Source: Blautia faecis
Lineage (GTDB): Bacteria; Bacillota; Clostridia; Lachnospirales; Lachnospiraceae
Length of the DNA: 43,636 nucleotides
NCBI RefSeq assembly: GCF_020554845.1
Contig: NZ_JAJCIA010000034.1
Span: 1-43,636, forward strand
Reading direction: 5' to 3'
Shown here: piece by piece, positions 17,940 through 26,233 of the stretch
Position numbering within the stretch: position 1 is the first letter of the stretch
How the letters are laid out: every line of letters begins with the position of its first letter
Notes under the pieces: generated by a model
The model's database searches: none
What the model saw: the letters and a program-made list of their open reading frames with translations, nothing else
What the model was told of the DNA's origin: nothing
Translations under genes and position numbers: made by a program

Positions 17940-20525
17940 GTGAAAAAGAGAGTAGCAGCCGCAGTTTTAGGGATTATGTTAAGTGTGTCCATGGGTCTGG
18001 AAGTTCCAGCCGCAGCTTTGGATAGCGGATTTGAATCCGGATTTACATCTGAACAGGCAGCAGATGTGCAAACAGAAGACGGAGCAGAAGCAGTACAGCC
18101 GTCTGAGGATACAGAGGCACCTGCGGATACGGCAGCAGCTGAGAAGCAGCAGGCACAGGAAAGCCAGGACAAGGAAGAACATACAGACAGTGAAAATTCA
18201 GGAGAAAGTACAGATGGTTTTTCCGATGGCTTTACTTCAGGTGAAACAGTGGAGGAGAATGGAGGTACTGCTCCGGTAGATGGATTTGAAGCTGTTCCTG
18301 AAGGCACATTGGATGGGACTCAGGAAGTACAGGCAGATAATTCAGACGGAGTATTTGACTGGAAAGAATGGGAGCAGACAGCTGATGGTTTTAAGCTTCG
18401 CAAGAAGAAATCAGCTGTAAGTGCAGCTGCTGAGGCTCAGAATGTGGCTGGTTCTGATGAGATTCAGGCTTTTGATGAAGTCCAGGAGAATGGCGAAGCA
18501 GCAGGTACGGAAAGTGTAGAGGCTGAAGGAACAGCTGCCCAGACTGAATATTATACTGCAGCAGATGGCATTGTAGAGATTACTACAAGAAACGAGGCTG
18601 GAGCAGTTCATACAGGAAGTTATCTGTTTGATGCCAATGGATTTCTGGTTACTGGCATTAAGACTTTAGCTGGAACGGAGAGTGCAAATGGGGCTGTTGG
18701 TGAATTCTATTTTACAGCTTCCGATAGTGCACAGGCATATACAGAATATAATGGACAGGGTGCTGCACTGGTTCCGTGGAAGACCACACTTGGTCAGATG
18801 AAGAAGGATTACTGGCTGTGGAACAAAGAAAGCAGAAACTTCCATTATTATGGCGCAGATGGTAAGGCATTAACCACTGCACAGCTGGATGAAGCCGCCA
18901 AGGCAAATAATACATATACAGGATATTATAAGATCAATGATGAGTATTATTGTCTGGATGAGAATGGAACACCACGTACAGGGGATGTTACTCTGACAGT
19001 AAACGGAGTAGCTGCACAGTACTACTTCCAGCCAGCAGAAACAGATCAGGAAATTCCAGGAAAGATGTACCGTGATGGATGGAAGAGTTTTGCAGGAACA
19101 GCCGGTGAGCAATGGAAATATTATGATTCCGGTGAGCTGGACAGCAGTAAGATTGGACAGCTTATGGTTCATGGCGTTATTGTAACAGAGCTTGACGGAC
19201 ATAAAGATGCGGAAAATTCCTATCTGATCGATAAGAATGGCTATCTTCTTAAGAAGACTATGAAGAAAGCCACAGATGGCAAATATTATCTGACAGATAA
19301 GAATGGCTGTATTTATAAGAATCGTATTGTCACTTATAAAAAGAAACAATATTATGTAACAGAAACTGGTGCAAGAGCAAACTGGAAAAAGGTATGGCAT
19401 CGCTGTCCTGGGGCTGGAAACAGAATGTACTATTTTGGTTCTACTGCTGGCCGGATCGTGAAGAAAACCGGATGGCAGAAAGTAACCACCTCTAAGGGGA
19501 AATTCTATGGCTGGTTCCTGTTCAATAAAAAAGGAAAGCATTATGCCAATACACTGAGAAACGGATATTATTTCAAAGCTGACGGAAGACTTGCCAGCGG
19601 AGTTACCGTGATCAATGGCAAGAGTTATTTCTTTAAACCATCTACATCTAATACAAGAAATGGCCAGATGGTTAAGAATGAAATGTTTGTTTACAAGAAA
19701 AAAACATATTTTGCAGACTCTAAAGGTGTACTTCGCAAGAGCGGATGGCAGAAGATTGATGGAAACTGGTATTACTTCAAGAATATGAGTCTTGTGAAGA
19801 ATGCATTCGTGAAGAAAGGCAAAAAATATGGATATGTAGATGCCACTGGTAAGTTCACTACAGGCTGGGTGGTTGTAGACAATTCCCAGAATCTGGTTCG
19901 TTACATTAACCCGGATAAGAAGGGCTTTGTGCAAAATGAATCCAAGTGGATTGATGGCAAGCTGTATTACTTTGATAAGAATGGTTACAGAATCAATGAC
20001 GTGACAAATATTTACAAATCAGGATATACAGTTGAAGTGGATCGTGTAAATGGTGTTATGACAATTTATGCAGATGCGAACCGTACAATTCCGGTTAAGA
20101 CCATTCGTGTTTCAGTAGGCAATCCTGGAACAGATACTCCGACAGGCAGATATAAACTGACAAGATACAGCAGATGGCAGGCGCTTATGGGACCGTCCTG
20201 GGGACAGTATGGTACTCATGTAGATGGTGCTGGTCAGGGCGGAATTTTCGTCCACTCTATTGCATGCGGCTCAGCAAACAGCTATAATTTACCGGTTAGT
20301 GCATATCTTAAGCTTGGAAGCCCGGCTTCCCATGGCTGTATCCGTACCTGTGTTGCCGATGCAAAATGGGTATATGAGAACTGCAATGGTTCCACCATTT
20401 ATATTTTCGATGGAACCTATAAGTCTGACGAAGTATTCAAAGGACCGCTGGGACGTCGCGCAATTACACCGCTGAAGGGAATTAAGAATGGCGGATACTA
20501 CGATCCGACCGATCCAGCAGCTTAA
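17940..20525 (+). CDS. Secreted L,D-transpeptidase (YkuD) with cell-wall-binding repeats
   Basis: An 861-residue exported protein. The signal peptide spans about 1-25 (AAVLGIMLSVSMGLEVPAAA). Then comes an acidic Gln/Glu/Ala-rich linker (about 27-200), a long region of Trp/Tyr/Gly-rich repeats of the choline/cell-wall-binding kind (about 205-690; units such as GNWYYFKN and GWQKIDG), and a C-terminal YkuD domain (about 698-840) with H772 and the SHGCIRT motif carrying the catalytic Cys800. YkuD enzymes form 3-3 peptide cross-links or attach proteins to peptidoglycan. The start is GTG with GGGAGG before it. A terminator follows at 20583-20626. The downstream gene has the same type of repeats. 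Confidence 0.92.
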   Translation: MKKRVAAAVLGIMLSVSMGLEVPAAALDSGFESGFTSEQAADVQTEDGAEAVQPSEDTEAPADTAAAEKQQAQESQDKEEHTDSENSGESTDGFSDGFTSGETVEENGGTAPVDGFEAVPEGTLDGTQEVQADNSDGVFDWKEWEQTADGFKLRKKKSAVSAAAEAQNVAGSDEIQAFDEVQENGEAAGTESVEAEGTAAQTEYYTAADGIVEITTRNEAGAVHTGSYLFDANGFLVTGIKTLAGTESANGAVGEFYFTASDSAQAYTEYNGQGAALVPWKTTLGQMKKDYWLWNKESRNFHYYGADGKALTTAQLDEAAKANNTYTGYYKINDEYYCLDENGTPRTGDVTLTVNGVAAQYYFQPAETDQEIPGKMYRDGWKSFAGTAGEQWKYYDSGELDSSKIGQLMVHGVIVTELDGHKDAENSYLIDKNGYLLKKTMKKATDGKYYLTDKNGCIYKNRIVTYKKKQYYVTETGARANWKKVWHRCPGAGNRMYYFGSTAGRIVKKTGWQKVTTSKGKFYGWFLFNKKGKHYANTLRNGYYFKADGRLASGVTVINGKSYFFKPSTSNTRNGQMVKNEMFVYKKKTYFADSKGVLRKSGWQKIDGNWYYFKNMSLVKNAFVKKGKKYGYVDATGKFTTGWVVVDNSQNLVRYINPDKKGFVQNESKWIDGKLYYFDKNGYRINDVTNIYKSGYTVEVDRVNGVMTIYADANRTIPVKTIRVSVGNPGTDTPTGRYKLTRYSRWQALMGPSWGQYGTHVDGAGQGGIFVHSIACGSANSYNLPVSAYLKLGSPASHGCIRTCVADAKWVYENCNGSTIYIFDGTYKSDEVFKGPLGRRAITPLKGIKNGGYYDPTDPAA

Positions 20526-20582
20526 TAGCTTACTCTGAAAGATATTTGTTGATAAAAAAAACGACATAAAAAGCCAAAAAGA

Positions 20583-20626
20583 GTGTCTTAAAATTATCAG
20601 ATTTGATGATTTTAAGGCACCTTTTT
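20583..20626 (+). terminator. Rho-independent terminator after the L,D-transpeptidase gene
   Basis: GTGTCTTAAAATTATCA pairs with TGATGATTTTAAGGCAC through a long stem with few mismatches, followed by CTTTTT (20621-20626). Confidence 0.8.
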
Positions 20627-20645
20627 ACTGTTTTGGAGAATAACA

Positions 20646-20674
20646 TTGAAATTTGAAAATGGAAACTGTATAAT
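20646..20674 (+). promoter_or_regulatory. Predicted strong promoter for the GH25 lysozyme gene
   Basis: TTGAAA (20646-20651), exactly 17 bp, TATAAT (20669-20674). The leader to the ATG is about 105 nt and ends in a small hairpin, CCTGA-9 nt-TCAGG (20761-20779), whose right arm overlaps the AGGAGG ribosome site (20777-20782). Confidence 0.7.
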
Positions 20675-20786
20675 AACAAAGTAACACATTTTTAACATCT
20701 TGTAAGAAACAAGCGAATAAGGGAAAACGGTAAACACTACTGGTCCGGTAAGGAACGTAACCTGAAACTGTTTATCAGGAGGAGAT

Positions 20787-22364
20787 ATGGGAAAATGGAA
20801 AAAATGGCTGTCTGCCGGTTTATTTACAGCTATGCTTGGAACTGCAATAATTGCAGGACCAACTGCAGATGTAAGTGCCAATGCAGGAAATAAGCCATAT
20901 AATATTGAAAATGTTTCACCAGATGCGCATCTGGCACCAAGTGTAGGAGATTCCTCTTCCAAGACAAGCTCAAAGGCATGGCACAAAATTGACGGAGTCT
21001 GCTACAATGGAAGTGGAAAGAAAGTAGAAGGAGCCATTACCAGAGGTATGGATGTCTCAGAATGGCAGGGAAAGATCAATTGGAAGGAAGCCAAGAAAGA
21101 TCTGGATTTTGCCTTTGTGCGTATTTCCTATGGAACCAGACATCTGGATGATTATTATGCCTATAATATGACTGAGGCAGAAGCAGCAGATGTGCCGGTA
21201 GGAACTTATGTATACAGTCTTGCCAAGACAAACAAAGAAGCACTTGCTGAAGCGCAGCTGGCCATTCGTCAGATGCAGGGACATAAGGTTTCCTATCCGG
21301 TAGCTTTTGACCTGGAAGATGAAGCTACATTGGGAACCTTGACTAGAAAGGAAATTTCCCAGATAGCTCTCACATTCTGTGATGAGATTCGCAAGGCAGG
21401 ATATACACCAATTCTCTACATGAATCTGAATTGGTATAATAATTTTGTAGACTGGAATGTTCTGGAAGGCTCCGGTCTGGATGTCTGGATTGCAAGCTAC
21501 GGAGATACAATTCTTGCACCGAGCGCCAGCAAATACAAATACACCATCTGGCAGTGCACAGCTGGTGATGAAGTTCCAGGTATGATCAGTACCAAGAAGC
21601 TGATCAGTGGAGTTCCCAAAGAGAACAATGTGGATCTGAACTTTGGCTATGTAGATTATACAACCAAGATTGTTCCCAGATGGAATTCTCAGGAAGGCTA
21701 TACCCCTGCAAAACAGCCGTTATATTCAGATCCCAAGCTTCACAAGAATGGCTGGACCACTGTTAAAAGCAGAAAATATTACTACACAAATGATAAAAAG
21801 GCCAAAGGCTGGCTGGAAATTGATGGCAAGTATTACTGCTTTAGTTCCGTAGACGGACACTTATATAAAAGCAAGCTGATCAAGAAAGACAGCACTGCTT
21901 ATTACGTGGACAAAAACGGTGTACGTGTAGAAAATAAAGTTGTGACAAAGAAAGGCAAGACCTACTATTTCGGAGCAGATGGCAAAGCCCTGACAGGTAT
22001 GCGCAAGGTGGGCAGGAAATATTATTATTTTAGCACTACATCCTTTGCTATGGAAAAGAATTACAAATATGTAGCAGCTAACGGCAGCATTTACTATTTT
22101 GGAAGTAAAGGTTACCGTGCAAAGAACAAGTTTATCACCCTCACAGAGAATGGCAGGAAGAATACTTACTATTTTGGAAAAAATGGAAAGGCTTATAAGG
22201 GCTGGTACACCATCAAAGGAAAAAAATATTATTTCTACCGCGGAACGGGTGCCGGCGCAGGAGTACGTGCGCAGAACGTGAGCCTGACCAGTGCAGATGG
22301 ACTCGTTTCCGTATTTAACAAAAATGGTGTATGTACCAAACAGTACAGATTGGATGAACAGTAA
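20787..22364 (+). CDS. Secreted GH25 muramidase with cell-wall-binding repeats
   Basis: A 525-residue exported lysozyme of glycoside hydrolase family 25, cutting the MurNAc-GlcNAc bond. Signal peptide about 1-32; the GH25 domain runs from about 90 to 295 with RGMDVSEWQGKINW at its start and the acidic FDLEDE motif, the family's catalytic site. The rest (about 300-515) consists of aromatic/Gly repeats of the wall-binding type (KGKTYYFGADGKALTG and variants). Its own promoter is predicted at 20646. Together with the L,D-transpeptidase upstream, it forms a wall-remodelling pair; both could be autolysin-like housekeeping enzymes. It lacks a phage context. Confidence 0.95.
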   Translation: MGKWKKWLSAGLFTAMLGTAIIAGPTADVSANAGNKPYNIENVSPDAHLAPSVGDSSSKTSSKAWHKIDGVCYNGSGKKVEGAITRGMDVSEWQGKINWKEAKKDLDFAFVRISYGTRHLDDYYAYNMTEAEAADVPVGTYVYSLAKTNKEALAEAQLAIRQMQGHKVSYPVAFDLEDEATLGTLTRKEISQIALTFCDEIRKAGYTPILYMNLNWYNNFVDWNVLEGSGLDVWIASYGDTILAPSASKYKYTIWQCTAGDEVPGMISTKKLISGVPKENNVDLNFGYVDYTTKIVPRWNSQEGYTPAKQPLYSDPKLHKNGWTTVKSRKYYYTNDKKAKGWLEIDGKYYCFSSVDGHLYKSKLIKKDSTAYYVDKNGVRVENKVVTKKGKTYYFGADGKALTGMRKVGRKYYYFSTTSFAMEKNYKYVAANGSIYYFGSKGYRAKNKFITLTENGRKNTYYFGKNGKAYKGWYTIKGKKYYFYRGTGAGAGVRAQNVSLTSADGLVSVFNKNGVCTKQYRLDEQ

Positions 22365-22406
22365 CCGCAACCAATAATCTTGATTTATCAGACGGAATCA
22401 TGTATA

Positions 22407-22481
22407 TTAGAGCGTGTTTGAAAAATCTCCCATAAATTGTGACACACATCTTGCAGAAAAACTTTTTCAAACATGCTTTAA
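22407..22481 (-). mobile_element. MITE-like inverted-repeat element, copy 3 (75 bp)
   Basis: Ends are TTAGAGCGTGTTTGAAAAA and, inverted, TTAAAGCATGTTTGAAAAA. Read on the - strand, the interior TTCTGCAAGATGTGTGTC and CACAATTTATGGGAGA match the left part of copy 1 (1190-1236) with three mismatches. It sits between the GH25 gene and rfbC. Confidence 0.8.
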
Positions 22482-22544
22482 GAAGTCGATAAGACTGTAA
22501 ATTTGACTGAATATAAAATGAAAGATAAATAAGGAGAAAAGAAA

Positions 22545-23099
22545 ATGGGAAAAATTAAAGTAACAAATTGTGATGATATTGAAGGATTAAAAGTAATTGA
22601 GCCAACCGTATTTGGAGATTCCAGAGGTTATTTTATGGAGACTTACAATTACAATGACTTCAAAGAGGCAGGAATTGACGTAGAATTCGTACAGGATAAT
22701 CAGTCCAGCTCACGTTATGGTGTTCTTCGCGGTCTCCATTTCCAGCTTCATTATCCACAGGACAAACTTGTCCGCGTAGTAAACGGAGAAGTGTTTGATG
22801 TGGCTGTAGATTTAAGAGAGGGCTCCAAAACTTATGGAAAATGGTACGGAGTTGTTCTTTCAGCAGAGAATAAGAAACAGTTTTTTATTCCGAAAGGATT
22901 TGCACATGGCTTCCTGGTTCTTTCTGAGAATGCGGAGTTTACTTATAAATGCTCCGATTTTTATCATCCAAACGATGAGGGCGGTCTGATCTGGAATGAT
23001 CCGGACATCAATGTACAGTGGCCGATTCCGGAAGGTATGGAGCTGATCTTCTCTGACAAGGATCAGAAATGGGGCAGCTTTAAGGAACTTAACAGATAG
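22545..23099 (+). CDS. rfbC: dTDP-4-dehydrorhamnose 3,5-epimerase (RmlC)
   Basis: RmlC epimerises dTDP-4-keto-6-deoxyglucose at C3 and C5, the third step to dTDP-L-rhamnose. The 184-residue cupin shows GVLRGLHFQ (catalytic His), VVNGEVFDVAVDLR, and FIPKGFAHGFLVLSE. ATG 22545 has AAGGAG before it. rmlA, rmlB and rmlD are not in the window, so the other steps must be encoded elsewhere. It heads the polysaccharide locus, 10 bp before the ABC permease, which supports a rhamnose-containing product. Confidence 0.95.
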   Translation: MGKIKVTNCDDIEGLKVIEPTVFGDSRGYFMETYNYNDFKEAGIDVEFVQDNQSSSRYGVLRGLHFQLHYPQDKLVRVVNGEVFDVAVDLREGSKTYGKWYGVVLSAENKKQFFIPKGFAHGFLVLSENAEFTYKCSDFYHPNDEGGLIWNDPDINVQWPIPEGMELIFSDKDQKWGSFKELNR

Positions 23100-23109
23100 G
23101 AGACTGTAA

Positions 23110-23925
23110 ATGCTTAAGTCTATTTTTTCCCTGCCGGCGGATTTATATAAAAACCGCCGGCTGGTTATGAAACTGGCAAAAAATGATTTCAAGACCCGAT
23201 ATGCAGGTTCTTATTTTGGAACCTTCTGGGCTTTCGTTCAGCCGGTGGTAACAATTCTGGTATACTGGTTTGTATTTTCAGTGGGGTTCCGGTCCAACAC
23301 AGATGAACTGGGAGTCCCTTTTGTGCTTTATCTGGTAGCTGGTATTGTGCCCTGGTTTTTCTTTTCTGATGCGCTTTCCGGAGGTACCAATTCGCTTCTG
23401 GAATACAATTACCTTGTAAAAAAGGTAGTATTCAACATTAGCGTCCTTCCGGTGGTAAAAATAATTTCTGCTTTATTTGTACATGGCTTTTTTGTACTTC
23501 TGGCAATTATTCTTTATATATGTAACGGAAGATTTCCAGACTGGTACTACCTTCAGATATTGTATTATAGTGCATGCGTCTTTTTCCTTGTTCTGGGACT
23601 TTGCTATGCTACCAGTGCAATAGCAGTCCTTTTCCGCGATCTGAACCAGATTATTGGTATCGGATTACAGGTTGGAGTATGGTTGACTCCTATTATGTGG
23701 GTGTCAGAGAGCATGATCGGTGCCAACAGCCTTCTATACAAAATTCTTCAGCTGAATCCTGTATTTTATATTGTATCAGGATATCGTGACGCATTTATTA
23801 TCAAGCGCTGGTTCTTCGAAAGACCAGTCTGGACATTATATTTCTGGATATTTGCCATTTGCTGCTTCCTGTTTGGAAACTGGATCTTTAAGCGGCTTCG
23901 GGTTCATTTTGCAGATGTTCTGTAA
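23110..23925 (+). CDS. Polysaccharide ABC exporter, permease subunit (Wzm/TagG type)
   Basis: A 271-residue ABC-2 type permease of the family that flips undecaprenyl-linked O-antigens or teichoic acids to the outer face. Six hydrophobic segments are visible, with the family's N-terminal DFKTRYAGSYFGTFWAFVQP motif. It partners the ATPase at 24044. Close spacing to rfbC (10 bp) indicates one operon. By sequence alone, the choice between a wall teichoic acid-type and an O-antigen-type exporter is set by the ATPase, which carries an extra Wzt-like domain. Confidence 0.93.
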   Translation: MLKSIFSLPADLYKNRRLVMKLAKNDFKTRYAGSYFGTFWAFVQPVVTILVYWFVFSVGFRSNTDELGVPFVLYLVAGIVPWFFFSDALSGGTNSLLEYNYLVKKVVFNISVLPVVKIISALFVHGFFVLLAIILYICNGRFPDWYYLQILYYSACVFFLVLGLCYATSAIAVLFRDLNQIIGIGLQVGVWLTPIMWVSESMIGANSLLYKILQLNPVFYIVSGYRDAFIIKRWFFERPVWTLYFWIFAICCFLFGNWIFKRLRVHFADVL

Positions 23926-23942
23926 ATAGGAGAAAAGCAGTT

Positions 23943-24026
23943 ATGAATCGAAATGTATTCAGCGAAGAAGGCATGTTCGATGAAGTACAGAACTGTAGAG
24001 GAACTGAGCAGTTACAAAGCGGATAG
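23943..24026 (+). CDS. Possible 27-residue small protein between the two ABC exporter genes
   Basis: An open frame with ATG 23943 preceded by AGGAG (23928-23932, 10-base spacing) and ending in TAG at 24024 lies wholly within the 118-bp gap between permease and ATPase genes. The peptide starts MNRNVFSEEGMFDEVQN and is acidic and soluble. The gap is unusually long for this operon, and the ribosome site is good, but no relative is known to me. A remnant of a lost gene or a translated spacer is possible. Confidence 0.35.
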   Translation: MNRNVFSEEGMFDEVQNCRGTEQLQSG

Positions 24027-24043
24027 AAAAGAAAGGAAACAAC

Positions 24044-25297
24044 GTGGAAAGTAAAAACGCCATTGAAATAAGAAATTTGTCCAAGATGTATAAGCTCTAT
24101 AACAGACCACTGGACCGCCTGAAGGATTCTCTGGGGCTTAGTCGTAAGAAGCTGTATAAAGAGCATTATGCACTTAAGGATGTTAGTTTTGATATTGGAG
24201 AAGGAGAATGCGTTGGTATTATTGGAACAAACGGCTCCGGAAAATCCACTATTCTGAAAATTATTACCGGTGTACTGGCTCCTACAGCCGGAACCGTAAC
24301 CGTAAATGGAAGAATTTCGGCTCTTCTGGAACTGGGAGCCGGATTTAATCCGGAATATTCTGGTATGGAAAATATTTTCCTGAATGGTACCATGTTAGGT
24401 TTTTCCGAAGAAGAAATCAACGCAAGGCTGGATGAAATCCTCAGTTTTGCTGATATTGGTGATTTTATCCATCAGCCGGTAAAGACCTACTCCAGTGGTA
24501 TGTTTGTACGCCTGGCCTTTGCTGTGGCTATCAACATAGATCCGGAGATCCTGGTAGTGGATGAAGCACTTTCTGTAGGTGATGTATTTTTTCAGGCGAA
24601 ATGCTATCATAAGTTCGAGGAATTTAAGAAACAGGGCAAAACTATTTTGTTTGTAAGTCACGACCTGGGAAGCATTTCCAAATACTGCGATCGTGTTATT
24701 CTTTTGAATCAGGGTGTCATGCTGGACGAGGGCACGCCTAAAGCTATGGTAGACATGTATAAGCAGCTTTTGGTACATCAGGATCCGGTGAAACAGGCAG
24801 AAGGCTCAGAGACAAAGAAAGAAGACTGGAAACAGGGATTCCTTGTGAACCCGAACACATTGGAGTATGGGGAAAAACAGGCTGAGATCACAGACTTCGT
24901 TGTAATGGATTCCAAGAGCCTTCAGACCAACACGATCGAGAAGGGGTCTAAATTTCAGATTAAAATGCGCATTCATTTTCATGAAAGCATTCAGCAGCCT
25001 ATTATGGCTTTCACATTCAAGAATATTCAGGGAACTGAGATCACAGGAACCAACACTATGTATGAAGGTGTGAATGTGGAACACACAGACGCAGGGGATG
25101 AGTGTGTAGTGGTTTTTGAGCAGAAAATGGATATGCAGGGTGGGGAATATCTTCTCTCCTTTGGCTGTACCGGCTATCGGAATGGAGATTTTACCGTATT
25201 CCATCGTTTATATGATGCATGCAACATAACTGTGGTTTCTTCCAAAAATACAGTTGGATTCTACGATATGAATTCCAAAGTGTGGATAGAGGAATAA
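24044..25297 (+). CDS. Polysaccharide ABC exporter ATPase with C-terminal Wzt-like carbohydrate-binding domain
   Basis: A 417-residue ATPase that powers export with the permease at 23110. The nucleotide-binding domain has Walker A GTNGSGKST at 61-69, signature YSSGMFVRLAFAV and Walker B ILVVDEALSVGD. After about residue 255 an extra beta-rich domain follows (about 255-417, with FQIKMRIHFHESI and GGEYLLSFGC), as in Wzt of O8/O9a systems, where this domain binds the capped chain end and so gates export. The start is GTG with AAAGGAAA upstream. The methyltransferase gene follows after 6 bp. Confidence 0.93.
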   Translation: MESKNAIEIRNLSKMYKLYNRPLDRLKDSLGLSRKKLYKEHYALKDVSFDIGEGECVGIIGTNGSGKSTILKIITGVLAPTAGTVTVNGRISALLELGAGFNPEYSGMENIFLNGTMLGFSEEEINARLDEILSFADIGDFIHQPVKTYSSGMFVRLAFAVAINIDPEILVVDEALSVGDVFFQAKCYHKFEEFKKQGKTILFVSHDLGSISKYCDRVILLNQGVMLDEGTPKAMVDMYKQLLVHQDPVKQAEGSETKKEDWKQGFLVNPNTLEYGEKQAEITDFVVMDSKSLQTNTIEKGSKFQIKMRIHFHESIQQPIMAFTFKNIQGTEITGTNTMYEGVNVEHTDAGDECVVVFEQKMDMQGGEYLLSFGCTGYRNGDFTVFHRLYDACNITVVSSKNTVGFYDMNSKVWIEE

Positions 25298-25303
25298 TAA
25301 AAT

Positions 25304-26233
25304 ATGCAGGAAAAAATCGGAAACGTAACATTAGATTATGAATATTACCCAGGCGAGGATCTGTACAGTGATGGTCCTGTGGAAGAAGAACTTCTGGAAA
25401 TTGCGAAAAATTATCAGGAGAAGGAACTAAACCAGTTGATCTATGAGCGAAACAGCTGGCCGGTCCTTTATCATTTTTCACATATTCGCCAGAATATTCT
25501 GGAGTGGCTTCCTATCACAAAAGAACAGAAGGTTCTGGAAATCGGGTCCGGATGTGGACCGATCACAGGAGTTCTCGCGCGAAAAGCCAAAAGTGTCACC
25601 TGTATCGATCTGTCAAAAATGCGCAGCACCATCAATGCATATCGAAATCGCGAATGTGATAATGTGAAAATTATGGTAGGAAATTTTCAGGATGTGGAGA
25701 GTAGCCTTACTGAGAAATATGATTACATTACCCTGATCGGTGTGTTTGAATATTCCCAGGGCTATATCGGGACAGCACAGCCTTATGTGGAAATGCTCCG
25801 ACGCATTGCCCGCCATCTGGCACTGGGAGGCAGAATCGTGATCGCGATTGAGAACCGACTTGGCCTGAAATACTGGGCCGGCTGCACCGAAGATCATGTG
25901 GGAAAATATTTTGAAGGACTGGAGAACTATCCGGATACCAGAAGTGTGCGGACTTTTTCCAGAAAGGAACTGTCTGATATTATTGACCAGGCTGGTGAAT
26001 TTAAGACCACTTTCTATTATCCATATCCGGATTATAAATTCCCGATGACTATTTATTCAGACAAGCGTCTGCCGAAGAAAGGCGAGCTTCGGGATAATTT
26101 CTGCAATTTTGACCGTAACAGAATACAATTGTTCAATGAGGGAAAAGTATACGATTCCCTCACTGATGCAGGACTTTTTCAGGAATTTTCCAATTCATTC
26201 CTGGTGATTGTGGAAAGGAAGGAAAACAAATGA
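25304..26233 (+). CDS. SAM-dependent methyltransferase of the polysaccharide locus
   Basis: A 309-residue class I methyltransferase. Motif I VLEIGSGCGP is at 77-86, the acidic ribose-binding Asp follows in TCIDLSK, and YDYITLIGVFEY and LALGGRIVIAIENR form the later strands. Target not known from sequence; next to a Wzt-type exporter, a sugar O-methylation or methyl-phosphate capping reaction is plausible. Its last four bases overlap the next start (ATGA), so the product is made together with the kinase-like protein. This pairing recalls WbdD, which has both activities in one chain. Confidence 0.85.
   Translation: MQEKIGNVTLDYEYYPGEDLYSDGPVEEELLEIAKNYQEKELNQLIYERNSWPVLYHFSHIRQNILEWLPITKEQKVLEIGSGCGPITGVLARKAKSVTCIDLSKMRSTINAYRNRECDNVKIMVGNFQDVESSLTEKYDYITLIGVFEYSQGYIGTAQPYVEMLRRIARHLALGGRIVIAIENRLGLKYWAGCTEDHVGKYFEGLENYPDTRSVRTFSRKELSDIIDQAGEFKTTFYYPYPDYKFPMTIYSDKRLPKKGELRDNFCNFDRNRIQLFNEGKVYDSLTDAGLFQEFSNSFLVIVERKENK

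Noticed and set aside
18870..19934. 354-residue - strand open frame within the L,D-transpeptidase gene
   Set aside because: Arises from the repeated codon pattern of the wall-binding repeats on the other strand; no start signal.
20700..20786. c-di-AMP (ydaO) riboswitch in the GH25 leader
   Set aside because: Conserved ydaO core elements are not visible and the leader is shorter than that class.
22503..22531. Promoter TTGACT-17-TAAATA before rfbC
   Set aside because: The -10 match is poor (three of six); not called as a feature.
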